From NCBI GenBank assembly GCA_963377175.1, contig CAUJNA010003814.1, positions 294,501-358,500 of the forward strand: a stretch of DNA of 64,000 nucleotides, written 5' to 3'. The stretch is from Effrenium voratum (Eukaryota; Sar; Dinophyceae; Suessiales; Symbiodiniaceae). This document shows positions 10,077 through 22,444 of this stretch, one piece after another. Each line of letters starts with the position of its first letter. The stretch's first letter is position 1. A program made the position numbers and the translations under genes. The notes under the pieces are model-generated. The model was not told the DNA's origin and made no database searches. It was given only the letters and a program-made list of their open reading frames with translations.

Positions 10077-11793
10077 GTGACCTGCAGTCAAGCTGGGCTG
10101 CTGGAGGCGACGGAACACGCAGAAAAAATGAGGCTTGGGAACAGGGGACCAGTCACAGCAAATTGCTTTTGGCCGGGCTCCATTGGAAAGGGTAACACGC
10201 AGGTAGATGAAGCTTGGGGACAGTCACAGCAAATTGCATCTTTGGCCGGGCTCCATTGGTAAAGTTCCAACATTTCACCTTTCTCAGTTGTCCAAAGAAA
10301 ATCGACCATGGTTTACAGAGGTTAGCCTTTTCTTTCTGGGCGCTCTCTGGGCATATGAAAGAAGTTGGCGCACATATCCACCGTCCCGGCCGGGCTCGAT
10401 TGGTACGTGTAATTACCTTAGTGGTGGAAAGAAGATGCAAACATGCTGGCTTACACATTTGGATGTCTAGCTGGGCACAATATATCTGGGCAGCAGAACA
10501 TGCTGTGCCCATGATATGTATCCTTGATCATGCTTGTTGGAGGCGGCACCCTTTGGGGGTTGACTAACCAGAAACCAAACGGAGATGTGTGAGATAGCCT
10601 TAAAAAAGAAAAACACTTGCTTGGTTTATTACCTTTGCAACCTCACTCCAATTGAAAGAAGCACCTCCATCTCCCATTTTCGCTTCAGTGTGTTTTCTTT
10701 TGCCCCCAGTTTTGAATTACAGGGAACCCATCAAAAGAAAAAGCACATGGAGGTTGGGAATTCGTTTCAGTGTGTTTTGATTTTGCCCCCAGTTTCAAGT
10801 TGCAGGGAATCCATCAGAAGAAAACGTGGGGGCACGAATGGGAATTGAGGCCAAGCACTCAAAAATCACGGGCCCGTACAACCACTATTGTCCCCAGATG
10901 AATAGACCCGTACTAGATTCGGCTCTGAATCCTCAAAGACACCCGATAAAGCAAAGTCAAGGGGTTCTGCTTGGATCCGGGACTCCCATGAAAATTTGGG
11001 TGTATCGGACACCCCGAAAAAGTGGTGTTCCCCCGAAAAGGGGGTACCGACTCAAAAAAAGGCACACCCAATTGACAGGTTTCAATCATACAGGTTTCAA
11101 TCATTCTCTACCATCAAGCCGGCAGAAGTCCACTCAGAAATGGCCACGAACTCAAACAAAAACACGAGCCACCCACTTGTGTTACATGGGACGGCCATCA
11201 CGGAGACCGCCGACGTTCCTCACTAAACGGGAGAAACATGGTCAAAACTGGGCGCTGAAGGGAATGTTGAGCAACCCCCATGTTAAACAGCCCAAAATAA
11301 ACGTGTGCCTTTTTTTAGGCGGGACCTGTCAGACATTGAACCCACTCAAACAGGGGAACAAACTTTAAAAAAAGGGGGCGGGGGGAAAAACAAAACAAAC
11401 GAGAAACCCATTTACACCCACAAACAAAAAATATGACTGGGTCAAAACTGGGGGCCGAACGGAATTTACATTTACAGCAACCCGCATACTTCCACCCAAA
11501 CCATTGAAACCGCTAAAAAGGGGGGCACCCTCCCGAAAACGACATACCAACACCCAAAAGCACGTTCACTGCCAAAACAAACACAAGTCCAGATGTTACA
11601 ATAATGAAACAAAAACAGGGGTACAACTCCAAGAAACAACATACCATTTCACCACGGGACAGCTTGCGCGGTCCGGATTTGAACCCACCCGACTTTGGAG
11701 GTAAGCTGCCGGAGGTAACAAATTTTACTCCAAACCCTGGCCTCCATTTTTCCAGCCAATAAACACGCCACGTGCCGTGTGCCGTCCTTAGAG

Positions 11794-11874
11794 GACTCCT
11801 CCAGCCCCAGCGCCTTCCCCCGGCGCTGGTCGGGGCCGCAGCCGCGCCCGGAGCTGCCGGACTTCGCGGAGAAG
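11794..11874 (+). CDS. BRAP: BRAP2-like exon 6 (linker)
   Basis: Acceptor TTAGAG|GACTCC. The frame in phase with exon 5 reads DSSSPSAFPRRWSG and then PELPDFAEK, a polar linker between RRM and RING. GC-rich, in contrast to its flanks. The end (AAG|GACGGG, a GA donor) is a guess. Confidence 0.55.
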
Positions 11875-12252
11875 GACGGGACCGAGGGGTTTGGGTGGGT
11901 CGGAGTCCTGGGGTTCGGGAGCCGGCGGGCGAAAATGGGAAGCGCGGAGCCTTCATAGAGATTTCGGTAAGGCCCAGCTTGCCCACTAGGTTGCTTCCAT
12001 TGTTCAACTTTTTTTGGGGGAAGGACCAAAGAAGGATGCCTTTTTTCCATGGAAATCCACTGCGCATTTGAGTAAGATATCTTTGGACTAGAACACTTTT
12101 TGGTTGAAACTTTATATGGATTTGTGGCACGAACCGGATTTCCCAAGAGTTGGAGAGTGAAAAGGGGCCACCGTAGCTCAAACTGGAACCCGAAGATGTT
12201 GCGGGCTTGTGGGGTTGCAATGGGGTACCTGAAATTGGTCTCCTCATAGCTA

Positions 12253-12355
12253 TTTGGTATCGGATCTTTGGACCTTAGCTTTTTGGTTGAAACAGCTCGG
12301 ATTTTGACACACAAAAAGTCAAGCACTTTGGGCAGAGGGGTCAACAGCAACCAAG
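12253..12355 (+). repeat. GGATCTTTGG..CAGCAACCAAG family, copy 2
   Basis: Contains GGATCTTTGGACCTTAGC, ACACAAAAAGTCAAGCAC and GGGCAGAGGGGTCAACAGCA. It matches copies at 9494 and 31319. Confidence 0.7.
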
Positions 12356-12940
12356 GATCTAAGTAGAACTTCTGGTTGATGTTGATCAAAAGGATGTGCC
12401 GACTAAGAGTCGGGGTTCAGACCACTTTTTCAGGGAACACCCGCCTGTGAATGGGCTGGGTTGAGAAATCCGGGGTTCACATTACAAAATGAGGTAACCC
12501 AGGTTTGTCCAACAAACCAACCAACAAGTAGCTTTGTTTGTTTTTTTTCTTGGGGGGGGGGGAGGGGGTTCCTAAAGTTGGTTGTGACTCCAATTCTCGC
12601 AATCATAATTTGCAAGGGAATGTGAAGAAGGTCTGTTAGGAATCCTGTTTGCTTCAATTGGTTTCTACCCCACCACCGAGGGAGCACGTTGATAGATTTG
12701 TTTTCTATCATTTCTATAGCAGTTCTTGCGGCTGTACATCTCATCCGACCCCTGGGGTAGTGATTTGGGGGTGGAAACCATCTCAGATTGGCTATACAAA
12801 AGGAGAATCGGGATCAGATGGAGCACCCCCCGATCCCGTCCACTGGAAATTGGCAAGCCTCGGTGTCATGGGCAAATTGCTGAGACTCATCTCTGGCTTG
12901 TCCCAAGAAACCAAATCCAAGCAAAACCAACCCATGGGGA

Positions 12941-13058
12941 CTAGGTCCCACAGTGGTGCCATTTTTTACCCTTTCTTGGGGAAGGGTTCCCCTACTAAAA
13001 TAGACAACAAAAAAAAACGGGTACCCTTGTTCCAAGCTCTCAAATCTGGAGGACCTAG
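12941..13058. repeat. TIR element, TAGGTCC family, copy 6
   Basis: Full length. GGGGAC precedes and GAGGAC follows the TAGGTCC...GGACCTA unit, an imperfect candidate target duplication. Confidence 0.85.
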
Positions 13059-13128
13059 AGGACCCGTTCGCTTTGACACAAACCCGAAGGCGAGTGAAGA
13101 GAAACCTCAGTCCGAAGCCCAAGCTCAG

Positions 13129-13178
13129 GGGTTCTCGCCCTTCATGCTGCCCTCGAGCAACGTGCCGAACTTGGAGAG
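13129..13178 (+). CDS. BRAP: Possible BRAP2-like exon 7
   Basis: Acceptor GCTCAG|GGGTTC, donor GAG-AG|GCGAAG. The phase-compatible frame reads GFSPFMLPSSNVPNLE. There is no direct homology to BRAP2, but both phases fit the flanking exons (phase 0 in, phase 2 out to exon 8) and the GC donor fits the gene's pattern. Confidence 0.4.
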
Positions 13179-13564
13179 GCGAAGCGTGGGAGACCCGCAT
13201 GGACCGGAGCTGACCTTTCCCATCTTTTGGTCATGGCCCCAAAAGGTAAATCTTTTCTTTCTGGATCCGTTGGGCAACTGAGTGTCAGGTTTCACCGGAT
13301 TGAGTGATCTATTGCCATCTACCCTCCCTCCAATCATGGAAGTTCACAGGAGGCTTTGGGAGACCACTTGTCTCGGGAAGCCTCTCAAAACGTCCACTCA
13401 CGTGATTTGAGGCAGGATAATCATTTGGGAACGTATCAAACACAGGGAACCCCCAAAACGGCTTCGGTTCTCCTTTTGGTTCCCTTTTGAAACACAAAAG
13501 GGGCTCCGCCAAAAAGACAGACCTGTTTCCCATGACCATTGGTTCTAGTCATTTACCATGAGCA

Positions 13565-14050
13565 TTGGTTCCAAGAAAAACACAAAAACAGGCCTTGAAA
13601 AGAGAGCTATCGCCATCTTGGTCACCGGCCCGGCTCGCGCGCCGGGTGTGTCCTCTTTTAGGCTCACCCCGAAATGGAGCTCGGGTTTCCTTCGGTGTTC
13701 TTTCAAAGCCGCAAAAACCGGCTAGAAGAAACTTGGTGGCTCCTAGCCATCCGGTTCCTTAGCTTTTTAGCCTTTTAGCGTCTAGTGGTAGTTTCCATTT
13801 AACCCACCAAATGTCAAACTTTTAGCTGGGGATCTGAGGGCAGCTCAGGAAAGACAGCCATTTTCAGCGAACTCACCCAAGAAGGTCCACAGCTGAGGAA
13901 GTTCCTCTATTAAAATGGGTGAAGCAAGGGAACTAGCTTCAGCCAAGAAGCCGACTCAATCCCAAAAGCATGTGATGGTAAACACAACCTCCCATTCGTG
14001 ACAAAGCTGGTATGTTGTTTTTGCCGCGTGGTTTGAAAGGGACATGGTTG
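13565..14050. repeat. Intron 7 with GGTGGCTCCCAG copy c (13733-13848)
   Basis: The copy at 13733-13848 starts TTGGTGGCTCCTAGCCATCC and ends GATCTGAGGGCAGCTCAG. The rest shows nothing recognisable. Confidence 0.75.
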
Positions 14051-14099
14051 TGACTGCCAAAGACATAAACACACAAAAAAGCAAAAACAACAAACTACC

Positions 14100-14640
14100 T
14101 ACCTTCTCTGCTTGCCTGCCTGCCTGCCTACCTACAATTACCTACATACGTACGTACCTGCATACCTACATACCTACATGCCTACATACTTAGATGCCTA
14201 CATGCCGAAATGCCTACACACCTACCTGCCCACATATCTACCTGCCTACATGCCTATATGCTTAAATTCCCACCTGCCTACATGCCTACCTACCTACCTT
14301 CCTACCCAACCTAACCCAACCTAACCTAAACTAACCTACCTAACCTACCTACCTACCTACCTACCTGTACCTACCTAACCTACCTAACCTACCTAACCTA
14401 CCTAACCTACCTAACCCACCTAACCCACCTACCTACCTACCTACCTGCCTGCCTGCCTACCAACCTACCTACCTACCTACACCTATACATGTTTATATAT
14501 ATATATGTATGTATAGACACACCATATGTGTATATATATATATCCCATGTGTATTTATTTGTGCACATCTATATATATATAATATAGATGTATTACCGTA
14601 TATATATATATATATATGTATATATATACGTATATATCCT
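14100..14640 (+). repeat. (CTAC)n-type microsatellite followed by (TA)n
   Basis: Imperfect CTAC/CTGC/CTAA units run from about 14100 to 14480, then TATATA-rich sequence to about 14640. The ORFs here are artefacts of the repeat. Confidence 0.9.
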
Positions 14641-14687
14641 ACATACATGCGTGTTGTTCTTGTTATTTCTAGGTCTCTTGTTATTTG

Positions 14688-14798
14688 TAGGTCCTCCAGT
14701 AGTGCCCTTCTACCCTTTTTTGGGGGGAGGGACCCCCTACTAAAACAAACTACAGAAGAAAGGGTTCCCTTATTAATCCTCTCCACTGGAGGACCTAG
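14688..14798. repeat. TIR element, TAGGTCC family, copy 7
   Basis: The left end is TAGGTCCTCCAGTAG, which exactly mirrors the right CTGGAGGACCTA. ATTTG precedes the element and follows it, a candidate 5-bp target duplication. Confidence 0.85.
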
Positions 14799-14830
14799 AT
14801 TTGATCAGTGGCAAGCTGCGATCGCCGCAG

Positions 14831-14893
14831 GTCGCCCTTGATGTCGCCGGTGTCAGATGCGCTGCCGGAGCTCTTTCTGGGGGCCGCGGGCAC
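14831..14893 (+). CDS. BRAP: Possible BRAP2-like exon 8 (linker)
   Basis: Acceptor GCCGCAG|GTCGCC. The first base completes an Arg codon with exon 7, then SPLMSPVSDALPELFLGAAG. This is a Ser/Pro-rich linker before the RING. The end is uncertain: AC|GCAGAG is phase-compatible with exon 9, but the open GC-rich stretch continues to about 14935. Confidence 0.45.
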
Positions 14894-15732
14894 GCAGAGC
14901 TTCGGAGATCCGAAGAGACCCGCATCGGCTTCGGTTTTCGCCTTCAAGGTCGCTGTTGTTTTTGCCCCCCCCCCCCCCTCCACAAAAGCCACTAAAACAA
15001 GGGGTAATTACCCTCAAATTGGTTGGTTTCCTTTTTTGGGTTTCCCTCTAAAACCAACAAGGAAAAGTGCCCCCCCGCCCCGGAAAAGAAAAAAAAAACA
15101 CCCACCCATTTCGGTCTGGTCCTTTTCCTGTCTTGGCCACTATAGGACTACGATGGTGTTGTTTGGGGGGCGGGCTTGAAGGGGGGTTCCCTGGGGTTAG
15201 CTCGTTAAACCTCGGTGATTGAAATACACTGCAGCAATGGATTTGGTGTTTCTGGATGGCTGGCGTTTTAGAGATCTGTTCTGGCAATCCTTGGAACAGC
15301 AAACAAGTAGTATTGGAAGATGTGTTTGCAATAGCCTTTTTTTTGTGGGGCGAAGGTTGGCTAATTGTTCCAACCTTGCCTGAGATCCCAGTTAATAAGT
15401 CCACTAACTCATTGGATTGTTTTTGTTGCATTTCGCCCACTTAGGGGATTTTTTGCTGGCGATATGAGAAAACCACTTAAAAGGGGTGGAATCTTGGATT
15501 TCATGTCAATCAAACAGGTCCAAACACGGCACACATCGTCAATCCAATGTGCGTTTCCAGTCGCCAAAGCAAGGCAACGTTTTGGGTCTGCTTGCAAGAC
15601 ACCTCACAAGGTTACAAGGATGTTAGTCCCCTAATTCAATGTGTGGACCTGAGAAGACCACTTGTGTGTGTGTGTGTGTGTTTTTTTGTTCTTCTTGGGT
15701 TTCAATCTGGGTGCCTTCTGGGTGTCGACTTC

Positions 15733-15782
15733 GTTGGTTGGTTGGTTGGTTGGTTGGTTGGTTGGTTGGTTGGTTGGTTGGC
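15733..15782 (+). repeat. (TTGG)n microsatellite
   Basis: About 50 bp of uninterrupted TTGG repeats on the sense strand in intron 8. Confidence 0.9.
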
Positions 15783-15883
15783 TAACTTGTTACATGTGAT
15801 GCGAGACCTGAGAAGACCACTTGTTGCGTGTTTTTTTCCTTCTTGGGTTTCAATCGCACGCCCGCCCCGAAGTGGCGACCTAG

Positions 15884-15987
15884 GAGCGTGGTGTCCCCGA
15901 CGTTGGGTGATCGGCCCTTCTGCACGGTGTGCCAAGAGACCGTGGACTCCAACCCCAGCGAGTACCAGCTCACCGAGCTGGGCGGAG
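15884..15987 (+). CDS. BRAP: BRAP2-like exon 9: first half of RING
   Basis: Acceptor CCTAG|GAGCGT, donor GAG|GCGCAG. It encodes GDRPFCTVCQETVDSN, the first Cys pair of the RING (C-x2-C) in the position of CPVCLERMD of the family. About ten extra residues (EYQLTELGGG) precede the second half. Confidence 0.88.
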
Positions 15988-16053
15988 GCGCAGCCGGGCT
16001 CGGTCACCCGGGTTTTTGGAGTTGGTGGGTTGGAGCCAGTGGTTGGTCCTTTT

Positions 16054-16175
16054 CTAGGTCCAGCGATTGGTGCCCGTTCTCACCCCACTTTTTTTTGGTT
16101 GGGAGGGTTCCCCTACTAAAATCGACTACGGAAAAAAGGGTACCCTTATTCTAACCTCTCCACTGGAGGACCCAG
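16054..16175. repeat. TIR element, TAGGTCC family, copy 8 (intron 9)
   Basis: Near full length; the right end is GGAGGACCCAG. Confidence 0.75.
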
Positions 16176-17380
16176 CGGTTGTTTTCTTTGGAGGTAGTAC
16201 CCGTTTTGGGCGGTTTTTAAAGGGAAGCCAAAGGGAAAGCCGGACTTAGTTTGGAGGGTTTAGCCTTAACAACGACGAGCCACCCACATTATCTTGGTTC
16301 CATAAACCTTGGGGATCCAATTTGTTGTCGAATGTGAGACAGAGTTCAACCCCGCAACCCTCAACCGGAACCCCCGGGTTTCCTCCCTTATATACTGAGG
16401 CACCTTAGTTGGGGGAGACGCTGGGGGTTCCAAGTTCAGGGAAGGGGGGGAGGGGGCGGGGGTGAATCCTATGAACAGGAGTTGTCGCAGTTTTGACTTC
16501 CGAAGGGGGGGGGAGGGAACTGTTTTTGCGTGGCCAAGGGAGGGTGTTTGTGTTGTTTGTTCAGTGTTTAGTTGATGGCATGTTATTCGAACCAAGCTGT
16601 TTTATGTTATCTTGTTTTATGTTTTGTTGTTTGCAAGTGTGTTTGTTTGATTGTTGTGTGAAGCCACCATTGATATATATATATATATATACATATGTAC
16701 ATAATGTTGGGCATGGGCATGGGTTCAACACTTTGATATCACAGAGAATTGTTTGTTGCCACAACAATGAGCCATTTGGCGTGTTCTTGTTGACCCTGCT
16801 GACGCATAGCCGCGCCGCTGGGGCAGAGTTTGTTTAAATCGCCAGACCTCCACCCTTATACTGTGGTCATTGTTTTGACGGTTTTTTGTGGGTAATCAAA
16901 GTCAGAATATGTGGCGGTGTCCATTTAATGTTTATCGCCTACCAAAGGGGTGACTTTGAGAGTGGTAACAAGAATAGCCTTGGGCAATCAATGGAGGTTG
17001 TCTCCACAATAGGTGTTGCATCAGCAGGGTGAGCCCCACCCCGGTGTTTTAGGGCATTAGTTTGACATCTTTTTAGCTTGGGGTTTTGCAACCACCATTG
17101 GGTTGGCGCTGGCCGGTCACTCAATAAGTGCGTAATATCAGTCCCCTAGTTCATTGAATCAGTCGCCCAATTCATTGGGTTGTATTTCTTGCATATCACC
17201 CACTTCGGGACTTCTTGCTGCGCATATGAGAAAACCGCTTCTTGAGTGGGGTGGTACTTTGTGTGGTCCCTTGGGTCTCATGTCAATTTGCTGGGGATAT
17301 GAGAAAACCACTTGAGTGAAATGGTCCCTCATGTCAATCTGGGCACCAACTCCTGGGCACCACTTGGGGTAGGGACCCAG

Positions 17381-17514
17381 GAGTCCCTTTGACCATCCTC
17401 TGCGGGCACACCTTCCACGCGCGTTGCCTCTCTTGCTGGTGCGACACCCGGTGCCCGGTGTGCCGGTTCCAGCAGCATCCCTACCAGACCTCCTCCTGCG
17501 ACGTGTGCGGCCAG
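17381..17514 (+). CDS. BRAP: BRAP2-like exon 10: second half of RING and first UBP cysteines
   Basis: Acceptor ACCCAG|GAGTCC, donor CAG|GCGCGA. It encodes LTILCGHTFHARC (RING Cys-His-His-Cys), CDTRCPVCR (last RING Cys pair) and SCDVCGQ (first UBP zinc pair). The RING therefore has the ligands of a ubiquitin ligase. The six bases CAGGCG occur at both this donor and the exon 11 acceptor. Confidence 0.93.
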
Positions 17515-17582
17515 GCGCGAATTGGGCGAATTGGGTGCGTGTTGTGGGGCCGCTTAAGGGCGCCAAGGAATTGGACCGCTAT

Positions 17583-17722
17583 GGTTGGCTGGATGGCTGG
17601 CTGGGTAGGTGGTTGGTTGGCTGGCTGGCTGGCTGGTTGGCTGGCTGGCTGGTTGGTTTGTTGGTTGGTTGGGTGGCTGGCTGGCCGGCTGGCTGGCTGG
17701 CTGGCTGGTTGGTTGGTTGGAG
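17583..17722 (+). repeat. (GGCT)n/(GGTT)n microsatellite
   Basis: About 140 bp of GGCT and GGTT units, 70 bp after exon 10. Confidence 0.9.
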
Positions 17723-18959
17723 ACACGCCAACAAAAACGGCAAACCCTACATTTGTGCGGTGTTTGAGTGAGTGGGGGGGGGGGGTGGCTGCTTTACAAA
17801 ATCACTAGCTTGGTAGTTGAAAATCTCCTTCGGGACCACCCCAGAAACAAGGAACAAAGAACTGCGTTTTTCTTCAGGGTGCCCCTTTTGTTGGTTGGTT
17901 TGAAGGGAAATCCCAAATCCTGTTTTGGGGTCACCGTAGTTTGACAGACCCCTCCCCTTCGATCGTGGTGAGCACTTTCAACGTCACCTTTGGACCAGTT
18001 TCAAAGGAGTTTACTTCTGGCGGGGGTCACGGGCTGTCCTTTTCCTTGGCTGGCTTCAGAAGATGAAGCAAAGTTAAACAAGAAATGGGATGGAAGGGTG
18101 AGCTCCAGTGCACATGTTTTCAACGTGTTTTCAACTGCTGACATTACGTTTTACTTATTTACCCCTCTTGGTCTTAAAGGGAATCTATCACTACTGGACT
18201 TGTTTTTTTGGTTCCAGGGGGCCTAAGCAAATGCACGTTTTTGGAGGGGGGTCCATTTAAAGTCGACGACCGTGCCCTGGGTTTTGTCCCGTGGCCACGG
18301 GGTGGCTGGGTGGCTGGGTGGCTGGCTTGGGCGCTATACGAAAGTCGCGGCGGGGCAAGCACTCGTTCCAACAAAAAGGAGCGTTGGCTCTAAACTCATG
18401 TCAGTCTCGCTCCAGTGAATGGTTTGGATGAATGGTTCGGTTTGAAGATAAACCATCAGTTAGAGGAAAGCTGAGCATGGGCCTAGTCCCGGTTTGCTTC
18501 TTCCTTGGCCAGCTTGCCCTGGTTGGGATACCATCGGTCACAGAATCAAGATATACCTCGGTACCTGCCAACACGACCGAATTTGCCTTCAATGTTTGGT
18601 TCTTCATGCGTGTTTCTAGTTGCCCATGTCTTTTTCGGGTCAGGAAGCTGAATGCAATAGACCAAACAACGTAGAGCAGCCAACAATAAACAGAGCAAGC
18701 TTCGCTATTCGGACTCCAATAGGAACCACCTCACAAGTGTGTGGCGGGCATGAATGCCCACTGGATTGTGATGTCCATCCAAGGGCCCAGTCCCAAAGTA
18801 AAGTTTGCAGCCATTTTCTCTATTTGAGTGTTTCTAAAAATCGGCTTTGGACCTGAAACCTTGGTATTTAATGGGGAGCCTAAAAAGGGTGCTCCAACCT
18901 GCCATCCAGCACTGCCACCGATCCAAAACCTACCAAGTAAGTGACAACCACTGTTTGGT

Positions 18960-19700
18960 TTGGCGTGTTCCCCCCCCCCAAAAAAAAAAGGAAAAAGAAG
19001 AAGACGGTTTTCCGGTTGGTTTCCCTTTAAACGCCACCAAAAAGGGGGGCACCAAGAGCTCCCAGGTATGTGACCACCACCTTCCGCTTTCCGACATAGC
19101 TGTCCTTTTTGGTTGTTTTGGTTGACACATAGCATGGCGATTTCTGGTTTCCCTGGTGGTTTCATCATCTAGGGCCATCTATTTCCTCTAAAAGGACACC
19201 CGTATCTTAATCCCCACGAAAATAGACTAAAATGGGTGGAAATTCACCTACCCCAAAATGGGATCCAAAACGGTTTTGACAACCACGGCCATGTGACCAC
19301 CACCTTCCGCTTTCTTTCAACCCAGGACAGCTATGTTTGAACCCCAGCACCGCAAACCACCAACAAGGGGTTACTGACCTGCCACTGCCACCTTGCATTG
19401 GACATCGGGAAACCAAAAAACAAACAAAAGCTATGCTTTCCGAGCTCTTTCCTGGTGGTTTCCCTTTAAACCCACCCAAACAGGGGGCACCAAGAGCTCC
19501 CATTTTTTTGGGGGGTTTTTGGGTTCCCCCCCAAAAAAGAGACGACAGAAAAAAGAAACGGTATCCTTACTCTAACCTCTCTACTGGAGGACCTAGCCTC
19601 TAAACCACCAATCTAAACCATCAGCAGCCTCTTTTCAACCCTTTCAGCCCACCCAAAAAACCGGGGCCCCAAGAGCCCCGGGTATGTGTGACCACCAACC
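18960..19700. repeat. Repeated GGGGGCACCAAGAGCTCC segments
   Basis: GTTTCCCTTTAAAC followed by GGGGGCACCAAGAGCTCC occurs at about 19020-19060 and 19460-19500, with a related GGGGCCCCAAGAGCCCC at about 19660. GACCACCACCTTCCGCTTTC occurs at about 19072 and 19297. This is another short repeat family. A truncated TAGGTCC element ends at 19596. Confidence 0.6.
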
Positions 19701-19726
19701 CCTTTCAACCAAAGCGAGCTGCTCAG

Positions 19727-19834
19727 GCGGAGGGGGTGCACATCTGCCTAGTCTGCGGTGCCATCGGCTGCACCGGGCCGCAGGGCCACGCGCAGCAGCA
19801 CTTCGAAGCCACCAGCCACGCCTACGCCCTGGAC
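19727..19834 (+). CDS. BRAP: BRAP2-like exon 11: UBP zinc finger
   Basis: Acceptor GCTCAG|GCGGAG, donor GAC|GCGCCC. It encodes AEGVHICLVCGAIGC, then GHAQQHFEATSHAYALD. This is the Zn-UBP core (C-x2-C, C, H..H..H) that binds free ubiquitin C-termini in related proteins; the family equivalent is ICLICGHIGCGR..H...H....H. Confidence 0.93.
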
Positions 19835-19915
19835 GCGCCCTGGACGCCCTGGACGCGTTTTGTTTTTTTTGTCCATTTGGACGTGTGTTTTGTTTTTGGT
19901 TGCGGGGTGTTAAGC

Positions 19916-20029
19916 TTTGGTGCATGTTGCAGAGGCATATTTGGGCTTTAGCTTTCTGGCAACGAATTGGTTTTCCGTATTAAACCACTAAAAGTTAAAC
20001 TTTTAGCAGGGGAGCAGAAAGCAGCCGAG
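19916..20029 (+). repeat. GCATTT..GAGCAGAAAGC family, copy 2
   Basis: Starts TTTGGTGCATGTTGCAG. It contains GGTTTTCCGTATTAAACC and AAAAGTTAAACTTTTAGC and ends GGGGAGCAGAAAGCAGCCGA. Confidence 0.8.
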
Positions 20030-21012
20030 ATGTGTTTTTGTTCGATTTCGCCACCGCGAAGTCTTGGGGAAGTCACGTTTAGGGGTCTCCTCCAAGACAT
20101 CTTCCTTGAAACTTGTGGGGATGAGTCAATGAGGGTTCAACCACTTCTGTGATAAAGAATCTCCTCTTCAAATAGAACATCAACCATTGTGGGCTTAGTT
20201 CTGAGGGTACCTTTTTTGGGGGGTGCGTCAAAGGCCAGCGCGTAAACACGGCCGTGGCTCTGGCAGCCCCGTCTGCAGCCTTAGCTGGCCAAGCGTCATC
20301 ACGTGTTTTGGATCTCCGAGCCAAATGTGACCAAGCAGATCCCCCAAAACACGGGGGGGGGGGGGGGCAAAAAGAGAAGGATCGCAATAAAAGCAAAATT
20401 ATGTTCCTAAACAAGTATTTTAGGGAGACTGAATATGAATCAAAACATATGATTGTCTAGGTTCGCCACAGAGGGGGCTCGGAGCCTTTAATTTAATCAG
20501 GGACCCGCCCAAGGGTTTCTAAACTGGCTCCAATCGCTCGTGCCAAAAGGCAATCACGTGCGTAGTATGTTACAGCCCATTGATGGTCACCCGATTTGCA
20601 AGATTCTTCTAGCCCAAACCTTTTGTCGGGTTAGGATATCCCGAAATGGCGCACGCAACTACTCCAGTGGCATCTTGCACAGTCCCGACATACCAGTAGT
20701 TTCCTCAATGACAGATATTGTTCTTGGTTTCCCTTGGTTTCCCTTCTGGTTGCCATTTGACCCTACCAGGGATGCTGAAGCAATTCCGAAACAGTAGAAA
20801 ACGCCTGGGAAACGGAAAGTTGGAGTTGGAGGGGATTCTGTTTTTGAGACCCATTTTTGTTGGGGAACCAATGGCATTGCCCAATTTGATGTTTTAACTT
20901 TTTTGGGGGCTCGTTTTGGGAAGACGAGTAGAAACGGAAGCCAACCTTGGGGGCATTGGTGTTCTTTCTGGTTTCAATATGCTTGAAGATAGCTGATTGG
21001 TGGACAGAACAG

Positions 21013-21105
21013 TGCTTCCGGGCAAGCCATTACAACAGGTAACCAGGGCAGTACTCCTAGAGGGAACCACACCTGGTTACCTATAGAGGCTTGCCTGGCA
21101 GCACT
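21013..21105. repeat. Imperfect hairpin, CAAGCC..GGTAACCAGG family
   Basis: The left arm GGGCAAGCCATTACAACAGG, then TAACCAGG, faces CCTGGTTACC...GGCTTGCC on the right. Related GGTTACCTGC..GGCTTGCC sequence occurs at about 22938-22960 and GGTAACCAGGGAAACCC at 43723. Confidence 0.65.
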
Positions 21106-21247
21106 GGGCTTGTTGTTTTAAACTGATCTTTGTCCAAGTACTTGTAGAATTGTCTGGTTTCTCGGGCTTGCTTTTTTTTGTTTCCGGTCTTTGTCGAAGT
21201 TCCTGTAGAATTGTTAGACGTGTCTTGGAGTTCTCGCCGATGTGTAG

Positions 21248-21316
21248 GTGAATACACAGCACGTTTGGGACTATGCGGGCAATGGCTATGTGCACCGCCT
21301 TCTCTACAACTCTCAG
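21248..21316 (+). CDS. BRAP: BRAP2-like exon 12: end of UBP domain
   Basis: Acceptor TGTAG|GTGAAT, donor CAG|GCCAGG. All 23 codons read VNTQHVWDYAGNGYVHRLL plus YNSQ. VWDYAGD.YVHRL is a hallmark of BRAP2 proteins. The exon sits in unremarkable sequence and would be missed by composition alone. Confidence 0.95.
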
Positions 21317-21431
21317 GCCAGGGACACCAGTGGTGTTTTTTTTTTTTTTATTCTGCGGCCTCTGCATTTGTTTGGTCTTGTTTTGTTCACTTACCTAATT
21401 GGTTTGTTGGTGTGATTCGTTGTTTTTGGTT

Positions 21432-21432
21432 G

Positions 21433-21488
<56 letters not shown>

Positions 21489-21489
21489 T

Positions 21490-21535
<46 letters not shown>

Positions 21536-21536
21536 C
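21432..21536 (+). repeat. (GCTT)n microsatellite
   Basis: About 105 bp of GCTT units with one TTCTT interruption. ORFs reading LACLLACL come from it. Confidence 0.95.
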
Positions 21537-22444
21537 GTTTGCTTGTCCGTGTGTTCGTTCTGTTTTGTTTACCTTGTTGGTTGGCTTTGTTTTTTTTTGC
21601 CTTGGATTGTTTCGTCTACCTTGTTGGTTAGTATCTCCTTGTTTTGACATGTTCAAGCGTCTGAGCCATTGACTGGCTCGGAGGAAGCCTCGGTGCTTGG
21701 CGCAAGCCAAAGTTACACGTGGCTTGACCCACCCCATCCCCTGCTTAATTCAGGGAAATTTTACTTGGGAAGTGGGTAATAACCATGGCTATAACCCGCA
21801 AAAGCCATGACTATAAGTCTCCGTTTAGTGGGTTCTCTCTTCAGGCTTAACCACTTACCTGACGTACCGAATCGATCACCCCCTTAAAACAAAAGAGCAC
21901 CAAAACAACAAAACACGTCCAAGGTCCACAAGCAAGATCTGCGGAGCGATGGCTGAGGGGTCCTGAAGAGACACCCATCCAGAATATCAGAAACGCATGT
22001 GGCTATGAATGTCAAGAGCCTCAGACCGTTTCTCAAAAGTGGTGGGCACAAATCCCCAATGTCCAGCAGAGAGTCAGGGAGCAATTACACCGTATAACCA
22101 GATCTTCTGAGCAAAGAATCAGCTGCACATGTCGTCCCAATTTTGGATTTCTTTTTTGGGAAATCCAACCAGATGCTCCTATGCCTTTCCCCCCCCCTTC
22201 CCATTTTCCTGAGGTTTTCGGGCCTTACCCCCCCCCCCCCCCCCCGGTATTTTCCCGGGCTTTTTTCCGGCCGACATGCACCCAGGTGTTGGTTTTCTTT
22301 CCCGGCGTCCGCCTCGGTTTTTCCCATGCCTTCCCCCCCCCTACCCCATTTTCCTTGGTTTTTCCGCCACAAATCTGCCCATTTGTGGTTTGCCTGTCCC
22401 GGCTTCCCCCCCGCTTCTCCCAGCCTCCGCGCTCGGGTTTCGAG

